Positions 50,346-58,462 of a DNA stretch of 64,000 nucleotides are shown in pieces. Origin of the DNA: Streptomyces sp. CoH27 (GTDB taxonomy: Bacteria; Actinomycetota; Actinomycetes; Streptomycetales; Streptomycetaceae); contig NZ_JAIQYY010000012.1 in the NCBI RefSeq assembly GCF_020181035.1, positions 213,567 to 277,566 of the forward strand. Reading direction: 5' to 3'. The position numbers were made by a program, and so were the translations under genes. Positions within the stretch are counted from its first letter, which is position 1. The number at the start of each line of letters is the position of its first letter. The notes under the pieces were generated by a model. It had not been told where the DNA came from, made no database searches, and saw only the letters and a list, made by a program, of their open reading frames with translations.

Positions 50346-51707
50346 GACAGCGCCAGGTCCTCGATCGGACGGGGGGAGGTTGTCCGGTTGGACCGGCGGC
50401 CCGTACGGCGAGGGCGTGAACCCACGGGCGGGGTAGTGCCCTTGGCCGGAGGTAGGCGCCGGCGTTGGGAGCGGCGCTGCGGTTGTCCGACGCTTCCGGA
50501 CGACGGCGGCAACCGCGATCCCTACTCCGGGGATTACGACGGCACCGACGCCCAGTGCGATCCAGGGGGTGCTGTCCTGGGACGCTGAGGCTACTGCGGG
50601 CGAGTTGCCGCCCTTTGCCCGAGCATCGGAGCCTTGGGATCCCGAATCTTTCGGCGAAGCCGGCTGAGATGCCGCTGACTTGAAGTCCGGGAGCGGGTAG
50701 ACGTTAGCCGGGCCGGGGTCGCCGGGGTTCTGCAGGGCGATGCGGGGCCGAACGATGCCGTATCCGATGGCGTCGTTGCGCTTGGCGCCGTCCGTGGGGG
50801 CGCCAATGGTGTTGAGCATGACGCGGAGAACCTGGTTGTTGGTCCAGTCGGGGTGCTTGGACCAAATCAGGGCGGCGCTGGCCGAAGCGAGGGCGGTGGC
50901 ATCGCTTGTCCCGTGAGTCTCGCACAGCCCGGTCTTGCTTCCACAGGCGTGGACCATGTCCTTGCCGGGTGCGGCCATGTCCACCTGTGGCCCGGTCTCG
51001 GATTCGGTAGTCCTGTGGAGATCCTTGCCCACGGCCGCGACGCCAATCACGCCCGGCGTGGCGGCCGGGTACATCACCTCGTTGGCCCCGTCTCCGTCGT
51101 TCCCGACGCCGGCGAAGATCAACGATCCCTTGTCGAGAGCGTATTTGACTGCTGCGGTCAGCTGCGGTGAGCCTTCCGGTGCGGCCTGGGAGATGTTGAT
51201 GACCTTGGCGTGTTCATCGGCGGCGTATCGGATCGCTTGTGCGACAGACTCGTTGAAGCGTTTGTCTCCTTCGGCCTGGTTGGCTGCCGTGAATCCCTTG
51301 GGCAGGCGGATGGGGAGAATCTTGGCGCCGGGGGCAAGCCCGAAGGCGCCGTTTCCCCCGCCGTACGCGCCGGTTCCTGCGATCAGGCCGGCCATGCCGG
51401 TGCCGTGACCTTCGTAATCGGTGTGCTCGTCACCTGGCTGGTCCGGGGCAAGGTCCTTGCCCTTGAGTACCTGGCCCTTCAGGTCGGGATTCGTGGGATC
51501 GACGCCAGTGTCGATCACTGCGACCGTGACGCCCTTACCGGTGCTGGTCTGCCACATCTGCTCGGCTTTCATAGCGTCGAGGAACCACTCCTCCCCGCGC
51601 GTCGACTCCGCTTGCGCCGATACTGCGGCGGCGCCCACCAACAGCAGACCCACGGCAGCCGATACCGCAGCCCGACGGTGCCAGTGGCGCATTCCGCTGG
51701 TGAGCAT
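50343..51707 (-). CDS. Mycosin-type S8 serine protease
   Basis: A 454-residue subtilisin-like protease of the type VII-secretion mycosin group. A signal peptide (RRAAVSAAVGLLLVGAAAVSAQA) is followed by the catalytic triad Asp66 (VAVIDTGVDP), His101 (EGHGTGMAGLIAGT) and Ser268 (HGTSDATALAS), then a Pro/Ser linker, one membrane helix (WIALGVGAVVIPGVGIAVAAVV) and a cytosolic tail. Mycosins are membrane-anchored and needed for ESX secretion. ATG 51707 follows AGAGGG; GTG 51722 lies in that site. It is the last gene of an operon with the two helical proteins upstream. Confidence 0.92.
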   Translation of the reverse strand: MLTSGMRHWHRRAAVSAAVGLLLVGAAAVSAQAESTRGEEWFLDAMKAEQMWQTSTGKGVTVAVIDTGVDPTNPDLKGQVLKGKDLAPDQPGDEHTDYEGHGTGMAGLIAGTGAYGGGNGAFGLAPGAKILPIRLPKGFTAANQAEGDKRFNESVAQAIRYAADEHAKVINISQAAPEGSPQLTAAVKYALDKGSLIFAGVGNDGDGANEVMYPAATPGVIGVAAVGKDLHRTTESETGPQVDMAAPGKDMVHACGSKTGLCETHGTSDATALASASAALIWSKHPDWTNNQVLRVMLNTIGAPTDGAKRNDAIGYGIVRPRIALQNPGDPGPANVYPLPDFKSAASQPASPKDSGSQGSDARAKGGNSPAVASASQDSTPWIALGVGAVVIPGVGIAVAAVVRKRRTTAAPLPTPAPTSGQGHYPARGFTPSPYGPPVQPDNLPPSDRGPGAV

Positions 51708-51735
51708 GTATGTCCCTCTCACTGTGGCTGACCTG

Positions 51736-53352
51736 TCAGTCGACTACTGGCGGCACATAGCGACGGTCCTGCTGCCCTCGTGCTTCATCCTCGTCTTCGG
51801 TGCGGTTGTTGCATCCGCTCCGTCTCATATCCTCACGTCGGGTGGATGCCGCCTGAGGACCTTGCCGCGTGCCGGCGCTGCGAACACCAGCAGCTCGCGT
51901 GGTGGTGGGTTTCCCGCCCGAAATTCCGCCTCGCTCCACAGCGCCTCCTGCCGAGGAAGACGAACGAGCACCCATACGCCCCGGCTGCTGCGGGTTGTCG
52001 CCGATCACACCACTGTTCCGTACGGGGGGACGGCCGCCTGGGCCAGGTGCTTGCCGCCCTGCCACCTGCCCCGAAGAGCGAGCGCCTGCAGCCGGCCCCA
52101 CCGGACCGCGAGCGGTCGGTCCCTCGGCACCCACGACCGTCCCCCTGGGGATGGCGCCGGAGGAGTTGCCCGCAGGAGACGGAACAGGTCGGCCGCCGAT
52201 GACGCCGCGGCTACCGCTCGGCACACGGCCTGGCGTGGACGTGGCTACTCCCTGTTCAGGCAGAGCCGGGGTCCGACCTCCGAGTTCAGGCATGGCCGGA
52301 GTCCGGCCTCCGATCGGTGTCTGCCGCGGGCCGGATGGTTCCGAGGGCACGCTCGGGCTCAACCGGCCCGACGGCATTCTTGGGCTCAACCGGCCCGGAG
52401 TCACTTTCGGCCCGCCGGCGAACGGCGCCGGAAGCATCCCCGTCGCAGGCGTGGCCGGTCTCGCACCTGCGTCAGCATGGCTTGGGCCCGGGAGACCGCC
52501 CGTGGTGCTCGGCGTGTGTTGCACTTGCGGCAGCGAGGCCACCGAGTCGATACCCATCCGCGTGGGCTGCTCTGCCTCCACCGGCACGAGATGCGCGCGT
52601 GATGCCACAACCGGCGAATTTCGCACGCCGCCACCGAGAGCTGGGGCGCCAGCAGAACTCTCCCGTCCGTGTGCCACGCGTGCGACGGCAGCACCATCAG
52701 GCGAGGAGGTGGCCACCGGAGCGGATGCGCCGGGGCGGGCCTTGGCCTCGCCACCGTCAATCGACCGGCTTCCTACCGGTACGAGCGCTTTCGGCGGCGG
52801 CGGAAACTTCGGCCGCTCCAATCCGTTCATCTGCGTGGCTGACCACTCGTAGGTCTGCCCCAGCTTCCGCATCTGCGCCGCCGCCTCCAGGCGGACCTTC
52901 TCCTTGTGCGCCGCCAGCGCGGCCAGCTCGCTCTCGGACTTGGCGCTCACCGTTGCCGCGTCCGGGTCGTTGTGCGCCACGTTCGCAGCCTCCAGATTCG
53001 CCTGCGCGCCCTTGGTGTCGCGCGGAATGGATGCCTGCGCCTGGGCGATCGCCCCGGAGGCCTCGCTCAGCCACTTCCCAGCGCCTTCGCTGAAGTCACC
53101 AAGCCGCAGAGTGGAGTTGGCCAGGTCGGCAGACCATGTGCGGAACGCCTGCGCGCCCTCGCCCTTCCATTCCACCCACTGCGGCCGGACCTTGAGTTCC
53201 TCGGCGATCTTGCGGATCTCCTGAGCGGCCACGGTGAGCCGGTCCGCCGCGGCCTGCACCGTGCCGGCGTCGGCCTGGTCGAGCCACGCCAGCATCTGCT
53301 CGTGGCTCATGTCCTCAAAGGACGTACCGCCGCCGGATCCCTTGCCAGGCAT
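51736..53352 (-). CDS. WXG/PPE-like protein with long Pro/Gly-rich tail
   Basis: A 538-residue protein. Residues 1-190 are helical with the WXG100/PPE-like pattern: SFEDMSHEQMLAWLDQADAGTVQAAADRLTVAAQEIRKIAEEL, then WVEWKGEGAQAFRTWSADLANS with W-x-G, and a second helical hairpin. From about 200 on it is disordered and rich in Pro, Gly, Ser and Arg, with RTPAMPELGGRTPALPEQG as a small internal repeat, ending VPPVVD. It resembles streptomycete ESX substrates encoded beside a mycosin. ATG 53352 was chosen; the frame upstream lacks support. Confidence 0.78.
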   Translation of the reverse strand: MPGKGSGGGTSFEDMSHEQMLAWLDQADAGTVQAAADRLTVAAQEIRKIAEELKVRPQWVEWKGEGAQAFRTWSADLANSTLRLGDFSEGAGKWLSEASGAIAQAQASIPRDTKGAQANLEAANVAHNDPDAATVSAKSESELAALAAHKEKVRLEAAAQMRKLGQTYEWSATQMNGLERPKFPPPPKALVPVGSRSIDGGEAKARPGASAPVATSSPDGAAVARVAHGRESSAGAPALGGGVRNSPVVASRAHLVPVEAEQPTRMGIDSVASLPQVQHTPSTTGGLPGPSHADAGARPATPATGMLPAPFAGGPKVTPGRLSPRMPSGRLSPSVPSEPSGPRQTPIGGRTPAMPELGGRTPALPEQGVATSTPGRVPSGSRGVIGGRPVPSPAGNSSGAIPRGTVVGAEGPTARGPVGPAAGARSSGQVAGRQAPGPGGRPPVRNSGVIGDNPQQPGRMGARSSSSAGGAVERGGISGGKPTTTRAAGVRSAGTRQGPQAASTRREDMRRSGCNNRTEDEDEARGQQDRRYVPPVVD

Positions 53353-53389
53353 CAGAACTCCCCCGCCCCCTTGCCTTCCACCAGATCCA

Positions 53390-53938
53390 TCAGATCGAAC
53401 CGCCCGCGTCGCCTCCCGCCGGCGCCGGCGTCGACGGCTGCCCCGGCTGCGTCCCGTTCCCGCTGCCGTGGCTCTTGCCGGGCCCCTCGGGGTCGTAACC
53501 GTGGCCGTAGTACTTCGTCGTCTCGGCGCTGATCGCCGCCATACGGTCTCGGACATCCAGGTCGACGTTCTGGTAGCCCTTGTGCGAGGCCATGACGGCG
53601 ATGCCCATGCCCTCCATGGAGTCCGACAGCAGCTTCGACAGCGTCTCCAGCTCGCTGATCACCGTCTCGTACGCGCTGAACAGCCCGGCCGCCTCTGCCC
53701 ATGCACCGGCCCCGCCCCCGAACTGATGGCGTGCGAGCTGCTCCTGCCCGATCTTGCCTGGACCTGCCTGCGAGCCCTTCAGGTCGTGGATCAGGGCGTC
53801 AACGCGCTTCTGGAAGGTCGTGAAGGACGACAGCTCCGTGGCCACATCAGCGACGGCGTCGCGTGCCACGTCAAACAGACCAGACACCCACGACGACGTG
53901 CCCGACGCCGACCCCGACCCGGCATCGCTCGGCAACAC
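53390..53938 (-). CDS. ESX-associated helical protein
   Basis: A 182-residue helical protein: WVSGLFDVARDAVADVATELSSFTTFQKRVDALIHDLKGSQAG, then FGGGAGAWAEAAGLFSAYETVISELETLSKLLSDSMEGMGIAVMASHKGYQNVDLDVRDRM. This matches small actinobacterial proteins found next to mycosin genes. The C-terminal 40 residues are Gly/Pro-rich. GTG 53938 follows GGGAGGA. It is first in the mycosin operon and probably dimerises with the PPE-like protein. Confidence 0.75.
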   Translation of the reverse strand: MLPSDAGSGSASGTSSWVSGLFDVARDAVADVATELSSFTTFQKRVDALIHDLKGSQAGPGKIGQEQLARHQFGGGAGAWAEAAGLFSAYETVISELETLSKLLSDSMEGMGIAVMASHKGYQNVDLDVRDRMAAISAETTKYYGHGYDPEGPGKSHGSGNGTQPGQPSTPAPAGGDAGGSI

Positions 53939-54147
53939 ATCGTCCTCCCCGTATCGTCAGAACACCGGCCAAACACCGAAGCCGCACCAGCAACTCTAAC
54001 TACCAAGAGTGACAGTAAGTAGTCGCTCTGTAGTGAAAAATGGCCAGCGGCGGGCCTTGCTTCCACCTGATACACCACCCGGACCCCGGCGGGGTCGGTG
54101 GCTGATCCAGCATGAACCCACCCAACACCCCGGTGCGTTCGGGCGCA

Positions 54148-54163
54148 TGAGTACTTGTACTCA
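54148..54163. promoter_or_regulatory. 16-bp palindrome TGAGTA-N4-TACTCA, copy 2
   Basis: TGAGTACTTGTACTCA lies 210 bp before the mycosin operon and is shared with 50330-50345. A regulator controlling both operons is likely. Confidence 0.6.
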
Positions 54164-54247
54164 GAGAGTGGGCGGTCCGCTGTGAATGGCCGATACCAGA
54201 TGGTGGTGGGCACTGAGCTGGCCTTGACCGAGCTACTCGCCTCGCGG

Positions 54248-54335
54248 GAGCGCCACCTCATCGACAGCCGCGAAGCGCTCCGTGCCCTCATCCTGGAGCT
54301 CAAGGCCGGGAAGGCCGACCACCTGCTGTAGGGCC
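54248..54335 (+). pseudogene. DUF397 3' fragment; right arm of 88-bp direct repeat
   Basis: It encodes ERHLIDSREALRALILELKAGKADHLL and a stop at 54329-54331, homologous to the end of the intact DUF397 gene at 45744. Upstream of 54248 the similarity is lost, so the fragment has no N-terminal half and no start. It differs from the left arm at 10 of 88 bases. Confidence 0.75.
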
Positions 54336-54362
54336 GCCAGCGTGCCCCTGGAGTCGGGAGCG

Positions 54363-54755
54363 TCAGCGGTTCAGGTCCATGACCCCGACTCCGAGCCCGT
54401 TGTAGGCCTCCGGTGCGACAGTGGCCACCAGCCCACCCTCGGGGAGCATCGGGTTCGGTCGCGCCACATGTACAGCTGCCGCGATACCGGGGAGAACACC
54501 GCCGTGAAGCAGTTCGGCGACGGTCAAGGCCATCGCGTAGTCGTCATCGATGACGCGGAGCACGTCCAGCAGCACACCCGCATGGGCGACGATCCCCGCG
54601 CGCTCGCGCTCCGCCTCCAGGAGGCTCAGCACAGGCACCCAGAGGCGCACGTCATCGCTCGACGCCGCGGCATGAATGAGGCCGGAGATCTGCTTGTTGC
54701 CGCCCATCGCCAGCAGCGTGGGGCTGTCGAGGACGTAGTGCTCGATCTGGTTCAA
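54363..54755 (-). CDS. PIN-like protein, VapC-type toxin
   Basis: A 130-residue protein with a PIN-like opening (NQIEHYVLDSPTLLAMGGNKQISGLIHAAASSDDVRLWVPVLSLLEAERERAG), where Asp10 and the Glu in SLLEAER would be metal ligands. The third acidic residue is in VIDDDYAMALTVAEL. Overlap of 4 bp with the antitoxin-like gene supports a toxin-antitoxin operon. Some PIN residues differ from classical VapC, so activity is not certain. Confidence 0.65.
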   Translation of the reverse strand: MNQIEHYVLDSPTLLAMGGNKQISGLIHAAASSDDVRLWVPVLSLLEAERERAGIVAHAGVLLDVLRVIDDDYAMALTVAELLHGGVLPGIAAAVHVARPNPMLPEGGLVATVAPEAYNGLGVGVMDLNR

Positions 54756-55033
54756 CTGGACGACTCCGCCTCTGCGAGAGCAGCCCGGTGAGCGGCGGTG
54801 GCCTCCCGCATCCTGCGACGCATCTCGGCGGATTCCTCATCCGTCACGTAATGCCCGAACCGCTCGGCAAGCAGGGCGCGGGTGCGATCGGCGCGCGCCC
54901 TGATCTGCTCGGGAGTCAGTGTCTGAGCAGCTATCTCCTGCATGAGGGCACGAAGACTGGTGCCCCGCGCTTCCGCCACGGCGGCGAGCTGGTCACGAAC
55001 ATCGGCGGGTACGCGAATCATGACGTCAGGCAT
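54752..55033 (-). CDS. Ribbon-helix-helix antitoxin, VapB-like
   Basis: A 93-residue protein: PDVMIRVPADVRDQLAAVAEARGTSLRALMQEIAAQTL is a ribbon-helix-helix DNA-binding domain, followed by an acidic helical C-terminus (EESAEMRRRMREATAAHRAALAEAE) that would bind the toxin. ATG 55033 is the start. It is located just downstream of the GTATACGT palindrome, its likely autoregulatory operator. Confidence 0.75.
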   Translation of the reverse strand: MPDVMIRVPADVRDQLAAVAEARGTSLRALMQEIAAQTLTPEQIRARADRTRALLAERFGHYVTDEESAEMRRRMREATAAHRAALAEAESSS

Positions 55034-55040
55034 GCCATGA

Positions 55041-55057
55041 GTATACGTGACGTATAC
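55041..55057. promoter_or_regulatory. Operator palindrome GTATACGT-G-ACGTATAC
   Basis: A perfect 8-bp inverted repeat with one central base lies 7 bp before the VapB-like start, a typical site for ribbon-helix-helix autoregulation. Confidence 0.6.
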
Positions 55058-55122
55058 GTCGAGTGCCTCGCATCGGCCAGCATCAGCGCCGCGTTGTCAG
55101 TGAGGTCGCTTAGCCTGCGCGC

Positions 55123-55542
55123 ATGAGAGCTTCAGGGACGTTCAAGGTCGAAGAGTTCACACCGGCGGACGTGCGGCTGCCGGAGCCCGTGGTCGAGACT
55201 GCGGCGGCCGTCGGGGTGGCCACGATGCGCAAGCGGTACGAGGGTGAGGTCGTCGGGGTGTCGGGGACGCTGTTCTCCACGGCGTTCGACCAGGCCACGG
55301 CGACGGGGACGTACGTCGCACTGGAATCGTTCGAGGGGACGCTCCAGGGGCGGGCCGGCACCTTCAACTTCGCCCACTCGGCAACGACGGTCGGGCCGGA
55401 CCGGGACAGCGGGGCCGAACTGTTCGTGATCGTGCCGGGGAGCGGGACGGGCGAGCTGACCGGAATCCGAGGGGAGGGCGGCATCGCGATCGACACGGAC
55501 GGCACTCATCGGATCTGGTTCGACTACGAGGTGGGCGCGTAA
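55123..55542 (+). CDS. DUF3224 protein
   Basis: A 139-residue DUF3224 protein (allene-oxide-cyclase-like barrel): GTFKVEEFTPADV, MRKRYEGEVVGVSGTLFSTAFD, GTYVALESFEGTLQGRAGTFNFAHSATT and GELTGIRGEGGIAIDTDGTHRIWFDYEV cover the entire domain. No signal peptide is present. The function is not known. It is convergent with the Tad operon's OmpA-like gene. Confidence 0.9.
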   Translation: MRASGTFKVEEFTPADVRLPEPVVETAAAVGVATMRKRYEGEVVGVSGTLFSTAFDQATATGTYVALESFEGTLQGRAGTFNFAHSATTVGPDRDSGAELFVIVPGSGTGELTGIRGEGGIAIDTDGTHRIWFDYEVGA

Positions 55543-55554
55543 CCCTGTTACCGG

Positions 55555-56172
55555 TCATCCCTGGGTGCGCGGGAACGACACCTCCACCCGCCGGTTCTTC
55601 CGTCGCCCCTCCTCCGTGGAGTTGTCGGCGATGGGGAACTGTTCGCCGTAGCCGCGGACCTCGAAGGTGACGTTCGGGTCGTTCAGGTCCTGGTCGAGGA
55701 CGGCCTGGACCGCGTTGGCGCGTTGCTTGGACAGGACGGCGCCGTGGGCCGTGGAGCCGAGGTTGTCGGTGAAGCCGAAGACCCGGATCTGGGTGGCGTT
55801 CTGCTTCTTGATCTCCTCGGCGATGGTCGCGATCCGCGCCTTCGCCTCGTCGCTGAGCTTGGCGCTGTCCTTGCTGAACAGGACCTCGGCCTGGAGGGCG
55901 AAGGTGACGTCCGCGTTGGTGTCCGACCGGCGTTCGTCCCCGCTCTGGTCCTCCACGACCGACTTGATGTCCAGCACCTTGGGCGCGGCGAGGGTGGCGC
56001 CCTCGGGGAGCTTGAGGTTCGGGGAGGTGGGGTCGATCTTCACGGGGGCGGCGGCGGAGGGGGCGGTGTCGGGGGGCTGGCTGGGGTCGGTGCCGTCGGC
56101 CCGGGCGGTGGGGGTGGCGGTGAGGAGGAGCGTGGTGGCGGTGAGGGTCAGGGCGAGACGGGTGATGGTCAC
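55555..56172 (-). CDS. Secreted OmpA-domain protein
   Basis: A 205-residue exported protein. The signal peptide (ALTLTATTLLLTATPTARA) is followed by a Pro-rich linker, then an OmpA-C peptidoglycan-binding domain (about residues 95-205): EVLFSKDSAKLSDEAKARIATIAEEI, RVFGFTDNLGSTAHGAVLSKQRANAVQAVL and GYGEQFPIADNSTEEGRRKNRRVEV. It should bind the cell wall noncovalently. As the last gene of the Tad operon it may anchor the pilus. Confidence 0.88.
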   Translation of the reverse strand: MTITRLALTLTATTLLLTATPTARADGTDPSQPPDTAPSAAAPVKIDPTSPNLKLPEGATLAAPKVLDIKSVVEDQSGDERRSDTNADVTFALQAEVLFSKDSAKLSDEAKARIATIAEEIKKQNATQIRVFGFTDNLGSTAHGAVLSKQRANAVQAVLDQDLNDPNVTFEVRGYGEQFPIADNSTEEGRRKNRRVEVSFPRTQG

Positions 56173-56179
56173 TGGTGCC

Positions 56180-56764
56180 TCACCCGGAGATCTTGATGGT
56201 GGCCGAGGTGAACGTCGGCAGCTGGAACTCCACCTCGGACGTGTTCGCGGGAGGTGCGGGGAACTGCATGAACACCGCCAGGGTGGCGCCGGTCTGGAGT
56301 GTCGAGAAGCCGGTGGTGGTCAGCGGGCGGCCCTCGGTGTCCCGTAGCACGTAGTACCGCTTCTTGCCCTGCGAATCGACCAGTGTGGCGCCGCCCAGGG
56401 ACTTGCCGTTCTTGATGATCTCGGTCTCGTTCCCGCTCAGGGCGGAGGGGATCACCACGATCTGGGCCCCGTCGTTCTTCAGCATGCCGTTGACTGTGAC
56501 GAACCCGCCCGAGTCCCGCTGGGCGGAGGTGATCTGGAGGTCCAGACCGTCCGATCCCCTCACCTCGGCCAGCGGCCGGTCCGACTGACCCTCCTGGGCG
56601 CTGGGGCCGGAGCCGCTCGTCCTGGAGGTGGACGGCGAGTTGTCCGGCTTCTTGGCGTCGCCGCCACCGCTTCCCCCGCAACCCGCCGCACCGACGGCCA
56701 GACCGGCCGCGAGAGCCAACGCGACCATCCCCCTGCGGGCCCTCGCAGTGAACCGCATGCTCAT
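56180..56764 (-). CDS. Lipoprotein of the Tad locus
   Basis: A 194-residue lipoprotein with the lipobox GAAGC (ALALAAGLAVGAAGCGGS). The mature part is a Ser/Pro linker and an Ig-like/DUF4352-type domain (GLDLQITSAQRDSGGFVTVNGMLKNDGAQIVVIPSAL, TEGRPLTTTGFSTLQTGATLAVFMQFPAPPANTSEVEFQLPTF). ATG 56764 follows GCGGAG. It is located between the TadG-like and OmpA-like genes, likely part of the envelope assembly. Confidence 0.78.
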   Translation of the reverse strand: MSMRFTARARRGMVALALAAGLAVGAAGCGGSGGGDAKKPDNSPSTSRTSGSGPSAQEGQSDRPLAEVRGSDGLDLQITSAQRDSGGFVTVNGMLKNDGAQIVVIPSALSGNETEIIKNGKSLGGATLVDSQGKKRYYVLRDTEGRPLTTTGFSTLQTGATLAVFMQFPAPPANTSEVEFQLPTFTSATIKISG

Positions 56765-56798
56765 CGCTCCGCTTCCTTCGTCATTCATGGTTCGCTCG

Positions 56799-57398
56799 TC
56801 AGTCAGCCAGGTGGACGTCGAAGAGGTCTTCGGGCTTCGGGAGCCCCGCTGGGTCGTCCGGCTTGGGCTGCCAGACCTTGTCCTTGCAGGTGAGTTGGGG
56901 CAGATCGGCGCCTTTTGCACCCGCGTCGGGGAGCTTGAATGTGCAAAGGGGTTCGATCTCGGCGATGGCGTGCGCCTTCGACCTGACGTTCTCCGTCCCT
57001 GGTACGACAGACCGGCCGACGGACTTGTTCGTCTCCACATCGGCCTGGTACTTCAACAACTCCGGGGAGAAACAGGCGCTCAGTCGGGCATCGTTCTGCG
57101 TGGCCAGTTGCCCGGCCCGCCCGCACGGGGCATTCGGGTCGTCGATGCCCGCCTTGCCGTCGAGGATGTCCTGCCATTTCGTCGGGTCCAGCAGGACTTT
57201 CACCCACGCGCCCGCAAGCTGGTCACGCGTGTTCTGGGCGGCCGCCAGCGCTGCCGCGTCCGCCGCCGCCTGCGCTCCGCTCCGGTTCACCGAGGCCTGG
57301 CCGACCGCGAGGTAGGCGAGAGCGAGAAAGAGCAGACCCGCCACCACCGTGAGGTAGATGGGGAAGGCCTGCCCTGCGTCGTTGCGCGGAGAGATCAG
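56799..57398 (-). CDS. TadG-like pilus-assembly protein
   Basis: About 199 residues. A Tad-G-like N-terminal helix (AGQAFPIYLTVVAGLLFLALAYLAVGQASVNRSGAQAAADAAALAAAQNTRDQL) is followed by an extracellular domain with four cysteines. The start is doubtful: no ATG, GTG or TTG fits before the helix, and CTG at 57398, which overlaps the upstream stop, may be used; a downstream GTG would cut the helix. The family is fairly sure, the start is not. Confidence 0.65.
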   Translation of the reverse strand: MISPRNDAGQAFPIYLTVVAGLLFLALAYLAVGQASVNRSGAQAAADAAALAAAQNTRDQLAGAWVKVLLDPTKWQDILDGKAGIDDPNAPCGRAGQLATQNDARLSACFSPELLKYQADVETNKSVGRSVVPGTENVRSKAHAIAEIEPLCTFKLPDAGAKGADLPQLTCKDKVWQPKPDDPAGLPKPEDLFDVHLAD

Positions 57399-57592
57399 CC
57401 GCCGGTGACCTCGGAGATCTTCCTCGTGATCGCATCGAAGATCGTCTGCCCGATGCTCGTCCCCGTGATCGCCAACACGATCGCCACGACCACCGCGATG
57501 ATGCCGAGGTACTCCACCGCGGTCTGACCCCGGTCGCTGCGTGCGGCGCGGGTCTGCAGGTACGCGACGGTGGTGTTGAACCATTTGCTCAC
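57395..57592 (-). CDS. Flp/TadE-like small pilin
   Basis: A 65-residue protein. A short basic N-terminus precedes GQTAVEYLGIIAVVVAIVLAI, a prepilin-type motif with Gln after Gly (the prepilin peptidase site) and the Glu five residues further on needed for assembly. It is the candidate major Flp pilin of the Tad system. GTG 57592 follows GGAGGGG. It overlaps the TadG-like gene. Confidence 0.75.
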   Translation of the reverse strand: MSKWFNTTVAYLQTRAARSDRGQTAVEYLGIIAVVVAIVLAITGTSIGQTIFDAITRKISEVTGG

Positions 57593-57702
57593 GGTTGTCC
57601 CCTCCAGCTTCGCCTCCGGTCCGGGCACCGTACGGCCGGAGGTCACCGTCCCCGAAGGGCCCCAGGGCCCAACTCCAGGCCCAATCCCTGTACGCCTCCA
57701 TG

Positions 57703-58446
57703 TCATGCCACCCCCAGCCACTTCGCGGCGGCCTGGGATCTGGTGGTGCTCTGGAGTTTGGCGAAGATACGGTTGATGTGGTTCTTGACCGTCTTCTCGG
57801 AGATGAAGCAGGCGGCGGCGATCTGCTGGTTGGTCATGCCGGACGCGATGAGGTCCATGATCTCCGCCTCCCTCGTACTCAGCCGATACCGGGACCGGAG
57901 CCGGGACCCAGAATGGGATGACTCTCCCATGGAGGGTTGCAGTTGCGAAAGCTGTTGAGAGGTACTTTCCCTTAAAATTGGCGGAAGTTGAGGTTCGATG
58001 TGTGCAGATGCACCGGCACGGAGCAGTCCCAGCAACGCCTGTGCCGCCCCCGGCGTCACATGCGGCCGCCCCTCCCGTACGTCCCGTACGGCCCGTACCA
58101 GCTGCTCCGTCGTGAACTCCCCGTGCACCAGATATCCCCCCGCCCCCAGCCGCAACGCCTCCCGCACGGTCTCCGTCTCGTGGCTGTAGGTGAGCATCAT
58201 GACGGGGGCCAGCCGTACCAGGTGCGGCAATGCCGAGATTCCGTCGACTCCGGGCATGCGGACGTCGAGCAGGATGACGTCCGGGCGGTGCCGTACGGCG
58301 GCCTCGTACGCCTCCTGGCCGTCCGTCGCCTCCGCCACCACCGTCGTGTCCGCACGCCCGGACAGCAGGGCCGTCAGACCGGCCCGGACCACGGGGTTGT
58401 CGTCGGCCACCAGCAGTCGCAGCGGCGCGGGGTGAGTGTCCTGCAT
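57703..58446 (-). CDS. NarL/LuxR-type response regulator
   Basis: A 247-residue response regulator. The receiver (1-120) has its phosphoacceptor Asp61 in VILLDVRMPG; the DNA-binding HTH (about 185-247) reads RLSTREAEIMDLIASGMTNQQIAAACFISEKTVKNHINRIFAKL. The linker is longer than usual. It follows the histidine kinase gene by 16 bp and probably controls the pilus genes around it. Confidence 0.93.
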   Translation of the reverse strand: MQDTHPAPLRLLVADDNPVVRAGLTALLSGRADTTVVAEATDGQEAYEAAVRHRPDVILLDVRMPGVDGISALPHLVRLAPVMMLTYSHETETVREALRLGAGGYLVHGEFTTEQLVRAVRDVREGRPHVTPGAAQALLGLLRAGASAHIEPQLPPILRESTSQQLSQLQPSMGESSHSGSRLRSRYRLSTREAEIMDLIASGMTNQQIAAACFISEKTVKNHINRIFAKLQSTTRSQAAAKWLGVA

Positions 58447-58462
58447 GGTGTGGTGCCTCCTC

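Larger units (their letters stand above)
53939..54362. other. Right boundary region of the ESX-like segment
   Basis: The only protein trace in these 424 bp is the DUF397 fragment at 54248-54331. The operator palindrome lies at 54148-54163. The sequence is otherwise non-coding. Confidence 0.6.
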
